A stretch of 64,000 bases of DNA. It comes from Phocaeicola faecalis. GTDB lineage: Bacteria > Bacteroidota > Bacteroidia > Bacteroidales > Bacteroidaceae. Each line of letters opens with the position of its first letter. Position 1 is the stretch's first letter. The stretch spans positions 209,848 to 273,847 of the forward strand of contig NZ_JADNRM010000001.1 of the NCBI RefSeq assembly GCF_021730445.1, in the 5' to 3' direction. This document shows positions 18,491 through 26,502 of the stretch, piece by piece. A model generated the notes under the pieces. That model saw only the letters and a program-made list of their open reading frames with translations. It was not told the DNA's origin and made no database searches. The translations under genes were made by a program, and so were the position numbers.

Positions 18491-19579
18491 ATGAAAAAAT
18501 ATTATCTATTAATATTGCTCGGAATCTGTTTTATCAGTTGTAAAAATCAGAATCCATTGCCCGATATGCAATTAGGCGCTCTGACAGATTATGATATAGA
18601 GGCATTTGATACATCCCCAAGGTATTTTAAAGATTATCAGACTTACTATCTGGAAGGTACTGCAAATTTATCTTCTCGTGAGGCTGTCCGAGAATTAACT
18701 CGTCATCATGACCGTATCTATAGCCTGGCAGACGGACGACTATATGTCCATCACCATAAAACCGGAAAAAGACTGCATATATTCGACTCTGTCCCCACCT
18801 CTTTCCGTTCATTTGATATAGACACTATCCGGCAACGAATCTATGCTTTAGACCATAAACAGATTGTTTGCTATGACACTATTGGCAACAGACTTTCCAC
18901 ATTCTCCTTGAAAAACCATTCAAAGAACGAACGGCTGGCCGTCATCGGCAACGGTGGTCATCTTTTGCTCACCACCATGACATACCCACAGCCTGAAATA
19001 TACCACATAGACTACGAGAACCGGAAACAAATTCCGCTACGCAGCCCCAATAAGAAAACAGAGATTTACACCGACACACTGGATGCTCCCCTCTCCATCA
19101 TCGGACACAGCAAAAGAGGCACCTATTATAAATACATAAATAATGACACTTTGTTCCTCGTCACTCCTCAAGGGCTGATTCCCATGTATGACTGCCACAT
19201 GAAGAAAGCATCAAAAAGCGATTTTAAAATGCGCTTGCTTTCTTTAGATGAAACAGATGAATACTGGATTCCCCGATATCGTACCTCAGTAATTGTGAAA
19301 GGAAAACATTATAGATGCACTGAGGCCGGATTTATCACCAAAAGCTTTCAACCTATAGAAATTCCTTATAACTTCGGTCATATCAATCCCGAGAAACGAG
19401 GTGCCACCTGCTGGATAGGCAAATATCCTTTCTTCATGAGCAAAGATTGCCGTGACATTCTGCAAATCAACTCTACTGAATTGGACAGCATCTACTTTTT
19501 GCCGGAGGAACTACAGACAAGAAAAGCCTCCAATGATTTAATCTTAAATGTTCTGAACCTAAAAGATAAAAAGAAATGA
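18491..19579 (+). CDS. Lipoprotein with propeller-like repeats
   Basis: The 362-residue product has a lipoprotein signal (FIS-C, Cys17). Its body is rich in short strand-forming segments with recurring aromatic and DT/DS turns, as in the 6-bladed beta-propeller lipoproteins common in Bacteroides. I infer the fold from pattern only; no catalytic motif is visible. It overlaps the sixth permease by 4 bp (ATGA), so the two are coupled and the lipoprotein may be a periplasmic partner of that permease. It lies 111 bp after the ATPase, beyond a hairpin. Confidence 0.6.
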   Translation: MKKYYLLILLGICFISCKNQNPLPDMQLGALTDYDIEAFDTSPRYFKDYQTYYLEGTANLSSREAVRELTRHHDRIYSLADGRLYVHHHKTGKRLHIFDSVPTSFRSFDIDTIRQRIYALDHKQIVCYDTIGNRLSTFSLKNHSKNERLAVIGNGGHLLLTTMTYPQPEIYHIDYENRKQIPLRSPNKKTEIYTDTLDAPLSIIGHSKRGTYYKYINNDTLFLVTPQGLIPMYDCHMKKASKSDFKMRLLSLDETDEYWIPRYRTSVIVKGKHYRCTEAGFITKSFQPIEIPYNFGHINPEKRGATCWIGKYPFFMSKDCRDILQINSTELDSIYFLPEELQTRKASNDLILNVLNLKDKKK

Positions 19580-21918
19580 ACACCATTGCCACATTTAAAA
19601 TCATCTTCCGCAGTTGGTGGAGAAATAAACTGTTTATTCTCATCTCTCTCATCAGCCTGACAGTGGGGCTCGGATGTACCAACCTGCTTGTCACTTTCTT
19701 TATTCACGAGTATAACATCGAACAGCAGACACCCGACCGGCAGCTCATCTTCGCACTGCGGCAAGACTCTCCGATGGAAGAAGGTGTAAAGGTATCCTAC
19801 GTCGATGCGAACACTGCCGAACAGATAAAGGAAAAGTATGCAGAAATAACAGATATACTCCGTCTGAACGGAATGAATGCGAATGTCTGTAAATACAATG
19901 AAATAAAATATGAACACCCGTTATTTATATGTGCAGACTCTACATTAAATAAGTTTTTTCATTACACCGCTTTGGAAGGCAATCTTAGCACAGTATTGAC
20001 AACCCCGGACAAAATAGCCATCAGCGAGACCTTTGCCCATAAACTATTTCACGGTCATAGCGGCATAGGAGAAATGATTGAGATTATTGACGCGAATGGT
20101 GAGATACAGAAATATGAAGTAGGTGCTATTCTGAAAGAACGCCCACAATCATTCCTGCATTTCGACTTGTTAACCGGCATAACAGGAGAGTTTTGGGGAG
20201 GCCCAACTCTTCTAAAGCTACACCCCGGTGCTTCCGCATCGCTCTTACAAGAGAAAATAAGAGAGGATAAAATACCGACTCTCACTTCCGGAAACACACA
20301 GTATTACGTAGATGCTCTCAAAAGCCTGTATTTTAATACCAACAAAAACAGCAGGCAACAAGAGCTGTCCTATTTCCAGCAAAGCGATGTACCTTTACTC
20401 TACATCGGCCTGATATCAGCTCTGCTGGTACTTGCCATCGCCTGTTTCAACTATACCAACCTGAGCCTGTCACGCACCCTGCAACAGATAAAAATGATAC
20501 ATATCGAGAAACTGATGGGAGCTCAACTGAAAGAAATCCGCAAACAGTTATTCTACGATGCAACGCTCACCGTATTATTGGCATTTCTGTTTTCCTTGTT
20601 ACTTATCAATGACTTACTACCGTGGTTCAATGAATTACTGTCGGCGCATCTGTCCCTTTCCTTCTTCTTCAGCTGGCAGGTCTTGCCATTGCTTTTAGCA
20701 TTTGTTTCTGCCATGGCAGTGATACCCGGATTATATATCAGCCGGAAACTTTCCCGCCAAACCTTGAGTGAGTACAGCCACAATTACACCGGAAGAAAAA
20801 AGCAACAACAGATATGGATACTAGTCACCTTGCAGTTCATCTTTTCCATCGGATTAGTTTACGCCACAACAATGGCACAAGCCCAAATGGATTTGTTGAA
20901 GTCTCGTGCCCACCTCTATGAAAATACCATCGAACTAAATGGGAAAAGCCCCTTCTATAAGGAACTGAAAAAAATCAACGGAATAGAATCAATATCTTTA
21001 TCCAGAAGCTCTTTACTGAATGCGTGGATGCGCGAACTTCCCATACAACAGCCGGATGGCAGCGTGAAACATTATTATATAATACAAATTCCAACGGACA
21101 CAACATTCCTTTCAACCATGCACATACGCCAACTGGCGGGTGTGTCACCGGCTAAAGCATATCAGGAATACTCCCATCCGGTATTTATCAACGAGAGCTA
21201 TGCCCGCATATTGAACATTGATGCTTCCAAAATAGGACATAACCTCCGTGAATTTGACGCATTTGCCGATAGCCTGAGCGTATTGGCCGGTATCATAGAA
21301 AGTTTCCCCTTCAATTCGCTGGAAGAAGAAATTGCAGGACAAGAAATATCTTTTGTACCCGAAAGCAGCCTGACCAGATACGGCATGTTTATACAGGCCA
21401 GACTACATCCTGAAACACGCCGGGAAACGCTGGCACAAATAAATAAGCTATGGGAGAAAATGTGCGACGGAAGAGAGTTTCAGTATATAGACATGCACCA
21501 AAAGTTCATGCAACGGAACAAGATGATTACAACGCTGTCCAAAATCCTGATAAGCTACTCACTCATAGCACTGGTGCTTACCTGCTTCGGGCTGTTCGGC
21601 ATCTCATGGTATGCAGTCCGTCACCGCACCCGTGAAATAGCCATCCGCAAAGTGCATGGTGCCTTGAACCGACAGATAGTGTGGGCATTGAACCGTTCTT
21701 TTCTATGGCAGATTCTGATAGCATACGCCATCTCCATTCCCCTCGTGTGGTGGCTTATGGAGCATTGGTTGGAACAGTTTGCCTACCGGACTTCCGCTAC
21801 GTGGTGGAGTTTTATCTTCCCGCTTATTCTGGTTATGGTTATCACAGGCATTACGGTGACCATACACAGTTATCGCGCTGCCCGCAGCAATCCTGTCGAA
21901 AGCCTCAAAACCGAATGA
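19576..21918 (+). CDS. ABC transporter permease, FtsX/MacB-like, 8 TM (sixth)
   Basis: This 780-residue permease is the most diverged of the six. The layout is the same, but the first coupling-type loop is weak (KMIHIEKLMGAQ) while the second is intact (RTREIAIRKVHGAL). It may have been recruited separately. It is coupled by a 4-bp overlap to the propeller-like lipoprotein rather than to another permease. It ends 20 bp before the stop of a convergent transporter gene. Confidence 0.86.
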   Translation: MNTIATFKIIFRSWWRNKLFILISLISLTVGLGCTNLLVTFFIHEYNIEQQTPDRQLIFALRQDSPMEEGVKVSYVDANTAEQIKEKYAEITDILRLNGMNANVCKYNEIKYEHPLFICADSTLNKFFHYTALEGNLSTVLTTPDKIAISETFAHKLFHGHSGIGEMIEIIDANGEIQKYEVGAILKERPQSFLHFDLLTGITGEFWGGPTLLKLHPGASASLLQEKIREDKIPTLTSGNTQYYVDALKSLYFNTNKNSRQQELSYFQQSDVPLLYIGLISALLVLAIACFNYTNLSLSRTLQQIKMIHIEKLMGAQLKEIRKQLFYDATLTVLLAFLFSLLLINDLLPWFNELLSAHLSLSFFFSWQVLPLLLAFVSAMAVIPGLYISRKLSRQTLSEYSHNYTGRKKQQQIWILVTLQFIFSIGLVYATTMAQAQMDLLKSRAHLYENTIELNGKSPFYKELKKINGIESISLSRSSLLNAWMRELPIQQPDGSVKHYYIIQIPTDTTFLSTMHIRQLAGVSPAKAYQEYSHPVFINESYARILNIDASKIGHNLREFDAFADSLSVLAGIIESFPFNSLEEEIAGQEISFVPESSLTRYGMFIQARLHPETRRETLAQINKLWEKMCDGREFQYIDMHQKFMQRNKMITTLSKILISYSLIALVLTCFGLFGISWYAVRHRTREIAIRKVHGALNRQIVWALNRSFLWQILIAYAISIPLVWWLMEHWLEQFAYRTSATWWSFIFPLILVMVITGITVTIHSYRAARSNPVESLKTE

Positions 21919-21937
21919 TGCATCTATGGGTGTTGCA

Positions 21938-22840
21938 TCAGGCCTGCTTCCGTTTCTCCTGAAAGACCACAAGAGACACGGAAGCAACCACCAGTGTAAC
22001 ACCCATCGCACTATAAACGGTAAATAATTCTTTAAATACAAACACACCTATCAGTACTGCCGTCAGCGGTTCCAATGCTCCCAAAAGAGAAGTAAGCGTA
22101 GGGCCGGCCAGTTTTATGGCCTTCACTAGTGTGATATTTGATATGGCTGTCGCCGGAAGTGCCAATCCTAGTATATAAAGCCAGGCAATCCCATCGGTTT
22201 CCAAGCGAATACCACCTTCCCGACAAAGACCTCCCAGAAAGAAAAACAAAGCCCCCAGTCCCATCACATAGCAAGTTAAGGCTGTGGAATCAATATGTAC
22301 CGCACGGCTTTTCCTTACTCCTATGATATAGCCCGCATACGAAAATACAGAGACACAAGCGGCTATCAACCCTACCCCGGTATCTCCTCCACTAAACTCA
22401 ATATCACCCGATGACAATAATGAGGCTCCTATCAATGAAAGCAATATGGCAGTAAATGTAACGACGGACTTCTTTTCTCCATAAAAAGTAATCATGACAA
22501 TAGCCACGGCCAAGGGATACATGAAGTGGATAATAGATGCCACTCCGCTTGCTATATTCTGATAAGCAATGACCAGACTGAATGAGGTTATCGCCCTAAA
22601 CAGACTCAATACGAAAACGGTCATAAAGTCCTTAGTGCCCAACCGGAAGTTACATCCCGAAAGCAATCCGAACAATACCAATACTACTGTAGCTACTCCC
22701 CAACGGTAAGTCAGCACCTCAAAAGAAGAAAAGCCGATAGCTAATAAACTAATAGAAAAAAAAGGCGCCAGCCCGAAAGTAGCCGACGACACTGCTGCAT
22801 ATATAATTCCTTTTAACTGATTCATTCTGTCACTGTCCAT
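21938..22840 (-). CDS. EamA-family (DMT superfamily) transporter
   Basis: The 300-residue protein has ten hydrophobic helices in two EamA repeats (about 8-140 and 152-292), typical of drug/metabolite exporters. The second repeat ends in a conserved GALEPLTAVLIG-type segment. The ATG at 22840 is kept, but the ATG at 22825 (starting MNQLKG) would give a more usual N-terminus. The -7 box at 22855-22862 allows either with a very short leader. It converges with the sixth permease and is unlikely to belong to that system. The substrate cannot be told from sequence. Confidence 0.85.
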   Translation of the reverse strand: MDSDRMNQLKGIIYAAVSSATFGLAPFFSISLLAIGFSSFEVLTYRWGVATVVLVLFGLLSGCNFRLGTKDFMTVFVLSLFRAITSFSLVIAYQNIASGVASIIHFMYPLAVAIVMITFYGEKKSVVTFTAILLSLIGASLLSSGDIEFSGGDTGVGLIAACVSVFSYAGYIIGVRKSRAVHIDSTALTCYVMGLGALFFFLGGLCREGGIRLETDGIAWLYILGLALPATAISNITLVKAIKLAGPTLTSLLGALEPLTAVLIGVFVFKELFTVYSAMGVTLVVASVSLVVFQEKRKQA

Positions 22841-22854
22841 CTAAAAAACAGGCA

Positions 22855-22862
22855 CAAAGATA
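22855..22862 (-). promoter_or_regulatory. -7 box of the EamA gene
   Basis: Read leftward it is TATCTTTG. It places the transcript start about 10 bases before the first start codon. The 22-bp array begins 75 bp further upstream. Confidence 0.5.
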
Positions 22863-22937
22863 CGAAAAACAGTTCATGCACAAAACTCCGTGAGCGTAAA
22901 TATTCACTCAGATGAACCCTGACACAATGACATATAT

Positions 22938-23025
22938 ACGTGTGGGCCTATGCGGACGTACGTGTGGACCTATGCGGACGTACGTGTGAGCCTACGCGGA
23001 CGTACGTATCGGCTCATGCGTATAT
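22938..23025. repeat. Array of four 22-bp units (array A)
   Basis: Units at 22938, 22960, 22982 and 23004 are each 22 bp and of form ACGTGTG-N8-CGGACGT; the fourth is degenerate, and ACGTGTG begins a fifth at 23026. Unit junctions form the palindrome ACGTACGT. The array lies upstream of the EamA promoter and downstream of the serine palmitoyltransferase stop. It has no coding potential and does not look like a CRISPR array, because the units abut without unique 30-base spacers. Confidence 0.85.
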
Positions 23026-23139
23026 ACGTGTGAACTGCCCCGGCCGATGCCCTTTAGAGATAACCGAACCGGCCATCTTCTAAAAAACAGATGCGGCTCA
23101 ACAAAAGATTGTCAAGCCGCACCGTTGAAACAAATTCTT

Positions 23140-24327
23140 TTATTTCAATATGCCTAATTTCTTAAAGCATTGAGTCAGTTTGTCTACTGCATAGTCAACC
23201 TGCTCTTTGGTATGGGTAGCCATCAAAGCAACACGAACCAATGTATCTTGAGGTGCACATGCAGGAGGGATAACCGGATTGATAAAGATACCTTCATCAA
23301 ACGCCAATTTGGTCACCTCGAATGTCTTATCGGTATCGCGCACATAAAGCGGGATGATAGGACTCTCTGTATCACCGATTTCAAAACCAGCCTGACGGAA
23401 ACGGTCTAATGCATAATTGGTAATCGTCCACAAGTTTGCCTTGCGTTCGGGTTCTGTCTTCAAGATGTGAAGTGCTTCACGTGCGGCAGCGGTTGCAGCC
23501 GGAGTGTTACTTGCAGAGAAAATATAAGAACGCGAATTATGACGCAACCAATTGATAGTATCTTTGTCTGCTGCCACAAAACCACCGATGGAAGCAAGTG
23601 ACTTAGAGAAAGTACCCATAATTACATCTACCTGGTCGGTCAAGCCGAAGTGGTCGCATACCCCGCGTCCCTGATGTCCGAATACTCCCAAACCGTGAGC
23701 TTCGTCTACCATGATGCTGGCATTGTATTTTTCTTTCAGGCGGACAATTTCGGGCAAATTTGCCAAGTCTCCTTCCATAGAGAATACTCCGTCAACCACA
23801 ATCAGTTTCACTGATTCGGGCTTGCACTTCTGAAGTTCTTTTTCAAGAGCTTCCATATCATTGTGCTTGTACTTTAACTGAGTAGAAAAAGAAAGACGAC
23901 GTCCGTCTACGATAGAAGCATGGTCGCGGTCATCGCAGATGATATAGTCATTACGGTCTGTCAGGCATGAAACCACACCTTCGTTTACCGTAAAACCGGT
24001 GGAATAAACCAACGCATCATCCTTACCTACGAATTCTGCCAATTCTTTTTCTAACTGAACATGAAGGTCGAGTGTACCATTCAAGAAGCGTGAACCTGCA
24101 CAACCTGTACCATATTTACGGGTTGCAGCAATTGCTGCTTCAATAATTCTTTCATCGTAAGTCAGCCCCATATAAGAGTTAGAGCCAAACATCAGGACTT
24201 TTTTTCCGTCCATGATAACTTCCGTATCCTGATGGCTGTCTATCTCACGGAAATAAGGATAAACACCCTGCTCCATGTATAACTGAGGCAATCTGAATTT
24301 ACTTAACTTGTCTTGTAATAATCCCAT
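23140..24327 (-). CDS. spt: Serine palmitoyltransferase (alpha-oxoamine synthase family)
   Basis: The 395-residue PLP enzyme condenses L-serine with a fatty acyl thioester to 3-ketosphinganine, the first step of bacterial sphingolipid synthesis. Visible residues are the PLP-stacking His136 (DHASIVDG), D208 and H211 in VDEAHGLG, and the Schiff-base K242 in TFSKSLASIGG. The N-terminus (MGLLQDKLSKFRLP) and length match, as I recall, the Bacteroides enzyme. The alternatives are 2-amino-3-ketobutyrate CoA ligase or 8-amino-7-oxononanoate synthase from the same family, but no threonine-degradation or biotin gene is nearby. It is cytoplasmic or membrane-peripheral. It is divergent from a lipid kinase gene across a 247-bp gap. 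Confidence 0.85.
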   Translation of the reverse strand: MGLLQDKLSKFRLPQLYMEQGVYPYFREIDSHQDTEVIMDGKKVLMFGSNSYMGLTYDERIIEAAIAATRKYGTGCAGSRFLNGTLDLHVQLEKELAEFVGKDDALVYSTGFTVNEGVVSCLTDRNDYIICDDRDHASIVDGRRLSFSTQLKYKHNDMEALEKELQKCKPESVKLIVVDGVFSMEGDLANLPEIVRLKEKYNASIMVDEAHGLGVFGHQGRGVCDHFGLTDQVDVIMGTFSKSLASIGGFVAADKDTINWLRHNSRSYIFSASNTPAATAAAREALHILKTEPERKANLWTITNYALDRFRQAGFEIGDTESPIIPLYVRDTDKTFEVTKLAFDEGIFINPVIPPACAPQDTLVRVALMATHTKEQVDYAVDKLTQCFKKLGILK

Positions 24328-24431
24328 ATTTTATTATATGTGGCGTAAACCTCATCGGTTTACATTAAAATAAATGTATATAAACTCACTAATACATTCT
24401 GCTTTTAGGGAGTTCCCGTCAAAACAGGCTG

Positions 24432-24439
24432 CAAAGATA
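24432..24439 (-). promoter_or_regulatory. -7 box of the serine palmitoyltransferase gene
   Basis: It reads TATCTTTG leftward, giving a leader of about 100 bases before the ATG at 24327. No good -33 box at the usual distance. Confidence 0.45.
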
Positions 24440-24532
24440 GTAATTTCTGCAAAGCGTTGTTCTCTTTTTCAAAAAAAATATTTAGTAACATCAAAACTTT
24501 TATGATTTTCGATGGTTATAACTAAAATGTAT

Positions 24533-24540
24533 TACTTTTG
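24533..24540 (+). promoter_or_regulatory. -7 box of the lipid kinase gene
   Basis: TACTTTTG, an exact TAnnTTTG match, about 34 bases before the start codon at 24575. Confidence 0.5.
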
Positions 24541-24574
24541 CATCTTGTTTGAAAGCTAAACGACCTAAAGAAGT

Positions 24575-25609
24575 ATGACCGCAAAAAAAAGAATTGTATT
24601 TGTTGTAAATCCCATCTCAGGGACGCAGGGGAAGAAGGCCATATTGAAATGGATTGACGAGCGCATAGACCGTGCGCTTTTTGATTATTCTATTGTAAAA
24701 ACGCAATACGCCGGTCATGCCGTCGAAATTGCGGCGACGGCTGCCAAAGAGAATGTAGACATCGTAGTGGCCATAGGCGGCGATGGTACGATTAACGAAA
24801 TCGGTCGTTCGCTGGTACACACAAACACGGCACTAGGTATCATTCCTTGCGGTTCGGGCAATGGATTGGCACGCCATTTACGTATTCCGATGGACGCCAA
24901 AGCAGCTATTGACTTGCTGAATACCGGCGAATGTACTTGTGTGGACTACGGAAAGATAAACAATATGCCGTTTTTCTGCACATGCGGTGTAGGGTTTGAT
25001 GCTTTTGTGAGTCTGAAATTTGCCGATTCAGGTAAAAGAGGCTTATTGACCTATCTGGAAAATACCTTACACGAAAGTCTGACGTACGAACCCGAAACCT
25101 ATGAAATAGAGAATGAAGAGGGAACAATCAAATATAAAGCATTCCTGATTGCTTGCGCCAATGCATCGCAGTATGGCAACAATGCCTATATTGCTCCCCA
25201 GGCTTCCTTGACCGACGGACTGATGGATGTCACCATCCTGGAACCTTTCACCGTGCTTGATGTGCCGTCCTTGTCCTTCCAGTTATTCAATAAAACGATT
25301 GACCAAAACAGCCGCATTAAAACCATGCGTGCCAAAAAGATAAAGATACACCGCACCAAAGAAGGGGTAATGCACTATGACGGTGACCCGGTGATGGGAG
25401 GTAAAGATATCGAAGTGGAACTTATTCCTCATGGGCTGAATGTGATAATCTCCAATAAAAAAAAAGAGGAGGAACCTTTTAGCCTCCTGCAACAGATAGC
25501 AGAGTATTTTAGCGGTTTGAAGCCTAAACATGAAGAGATGATTAAACAGAAGTACAATCACCTTTTTGTATTGAACCGCCATTTACTCAGACGGTTATCC
25601 AAAAAATAG
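24575..25609 (+). CDS. Diacylglycerol/sphingoid-type lipid kinase (YegS/DagK family)
   Basis: The 344-residue kinase has an N-terminal nucleotide-binding domain with an early NPISG motif (12-16) and the signature GGDGT at 68-72 followed by INE. A beta-sandwich lipid-binding domain follows. The family phosphorylates lipid hydroxyls such as those of diacylglycerol, sphingoid bases or ceramide. Divergent position to serine palmitoyltransferase suggests a sphingolipid substrate, as known for a ceramide kinase of the same family in Caulobacter, but sequence alone does not decide it. The C-terminal ~50 residues are basic. Its stop lies one base from the end of the converging methyltransferase gene. 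Confidence 0.82.
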   Translation: MTAKKRIVFVVNPISGTQGKKAILKWIDERIDRALFDYSIVKTQYAGHAVEIAATAAKENVDIVVAIGGDGTINEIGRSLVHTNTALGIIPCGSGNGLARHLRIPMDAKAAIDLLNTGECTCVDYGKINNMPFFCTCGVGFDAFVSLKFADSGKRGLLTYLENTLHESLTYEPETYEIENEEGTIKYKAFLIACANASQYGNNAYIAPQASLTDGLMDVTILEPFTVLDVPSLSFQLFNKTIDQNSRIKTMRAKKIKIHRTKEGVMHYDGDPVMGGKDIEVELIPHGLNVIISNKKKEEEPFSLLQQIAEYFSGLKPKHEEMIKQKYNHLFVLNRHLLRRLSKK

Positions 25610-25610
25610 G

Positions 25611-26324
25611 TTACATTTTCAAATAGAATTCTTTGGTCAGCGCTATATATTCCTCACTATATATATGGCGGGAGAGCTCCACAACCAAACAACCCTCCAC
25701 ACATGCCACCGGTTGCTTCTTAAATTCCATCAATACCCGCTTGGGGGTGGCATCCGGCTTGGTTTTTATCCATGTACGGCGAGACAAATGCAACCCTTCC
25801 TCTGAGGCGATTTTCATAAACTCATCCATACCGTCTGTCGGAATAATGACAGAGAAACGCCCTGATGAAGAAAGTAATCTTCCACAACTATTTATCAGCG
25901 ATTCAAAATTTAAACCGACTGTGTGACGGGCCATGTTTCTTTGTCCGTCAGGACATTTCAGCGAATTGACAAAATAAGGAGGATTTGACACGATTACATC
26001 ATATCGGATATCTGAATCAAAATGGCAAATATCATGGTGCTCCACCTCTATCCTATCGGGCCACGGCGAGTTCTTTACATTCTCTTCGGCCTGCTTCACA
26101 GCATCTTCATCTATGTCGACAGCCATAATATGCGCTTCACTGCGCTGGGCAAGCATCAGGGATATCAGCCCTGTCCCGGTGCCGACATCCAAAATATCGC
26201 GTGCATCAGACACCTCTGTCCATGCTCCCAACAACACCCCATCCGTGCCTACTTTCATGGCACAACGGTCATGATAAACGGTAAATTGTTTGAATGAAAA
26301 ATAAGGATTCGGCATAGTAGTCAT
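25611..26324 (-). CDS. trmN6: tRNA1(Val) adenine-37 N6-methyltransferase-like
   Basis: This class I SAM-dependent methyltransferase is 237 residues from the ATG at 26324. Early residues FKQFTVYHDRCAMKVGTDG match the TrmN6/YfiC family, followed by a SAM-binding motif DVGTGTGLISLML and the catalytic SNPPYF. The in-frame upstream codon at 26339 is TTG and lies inside the predicted -7 box, so it is rejected; the ATG at 26315 is also possible. It converges with the lipid kinase with a single base between stops and is divergent from lon. Confidence 0.85.
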   Translation of the reverse strand: MTTMPNPYFSFKQFTVYHDRCAMKVGTDGVLLGAWTEVSDARDILDVGTGTGLISLMLAQRSEAHIMAVDIDEDAVKQAEENVKNSPWPDRIEVEHHDICHFDSDIRYDVIVSNPPYFVNSLKCPDGQRNMARHTVGLNFESLINSCGRLLSSSGRFSVIIPTDGMDEFMKIASEEGLHLSRRTWIKTKPDATPKRVLMEFKKQPVACVEGCLVVELSRHIYSEEYIALTKEFYLKM

Positions 26325-26336
26325 ATTATTTTTCGC

Positions 26337-26344
26337 CAAAAATA
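26337..26344 (-). promoter_or_regulatory. -7 box of the trmN6-like gene
   Basis: TATTTTTG read leftward, about 13 bases before the ATG at 26324. It rules out a start at 26339. Confidence 0.5.
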
Positions 26345-26439
26345 GTCAATTCAGTCCGAATACGCCAAATATTAGGAATTATTTGATTTTAAAAACTCAT
26401 TTAGTACTCACGAATTTTCCTTATTCGCCAAGGAATGAT

Positions 26440-26447
26440 TAACTTTG
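26440..26447 (+). promoter_or_regulatory. -7 box of lon
   Basis: TAACTTTG, an exact TAnnTTTG match, 55 bases before the lon start. No heat-shock-type operator is evident. Confidence 0.5.
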
Positions 26448-26502
26448 TCCCCGTTTTGGGCAATAGTCCAACATTAAAAAACAGAACTAGGAAGATAGAA
26501 TT

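Noticed and set aside
22938-23025. CRISPR array
   Set aside because: The 22-bp units abut and repeat in full, with no unique spacers of ~30 bases and no cas genes.
23140-24327. Glycine C-acetyltransferase or biotin-synthesis enzyme
   Set aside because: Same family and motifs, but no threonine dehydrogenase or bio genes nearby; the N-terminus and neighbouring lipid kinase favour serine palmitoyltransferase.
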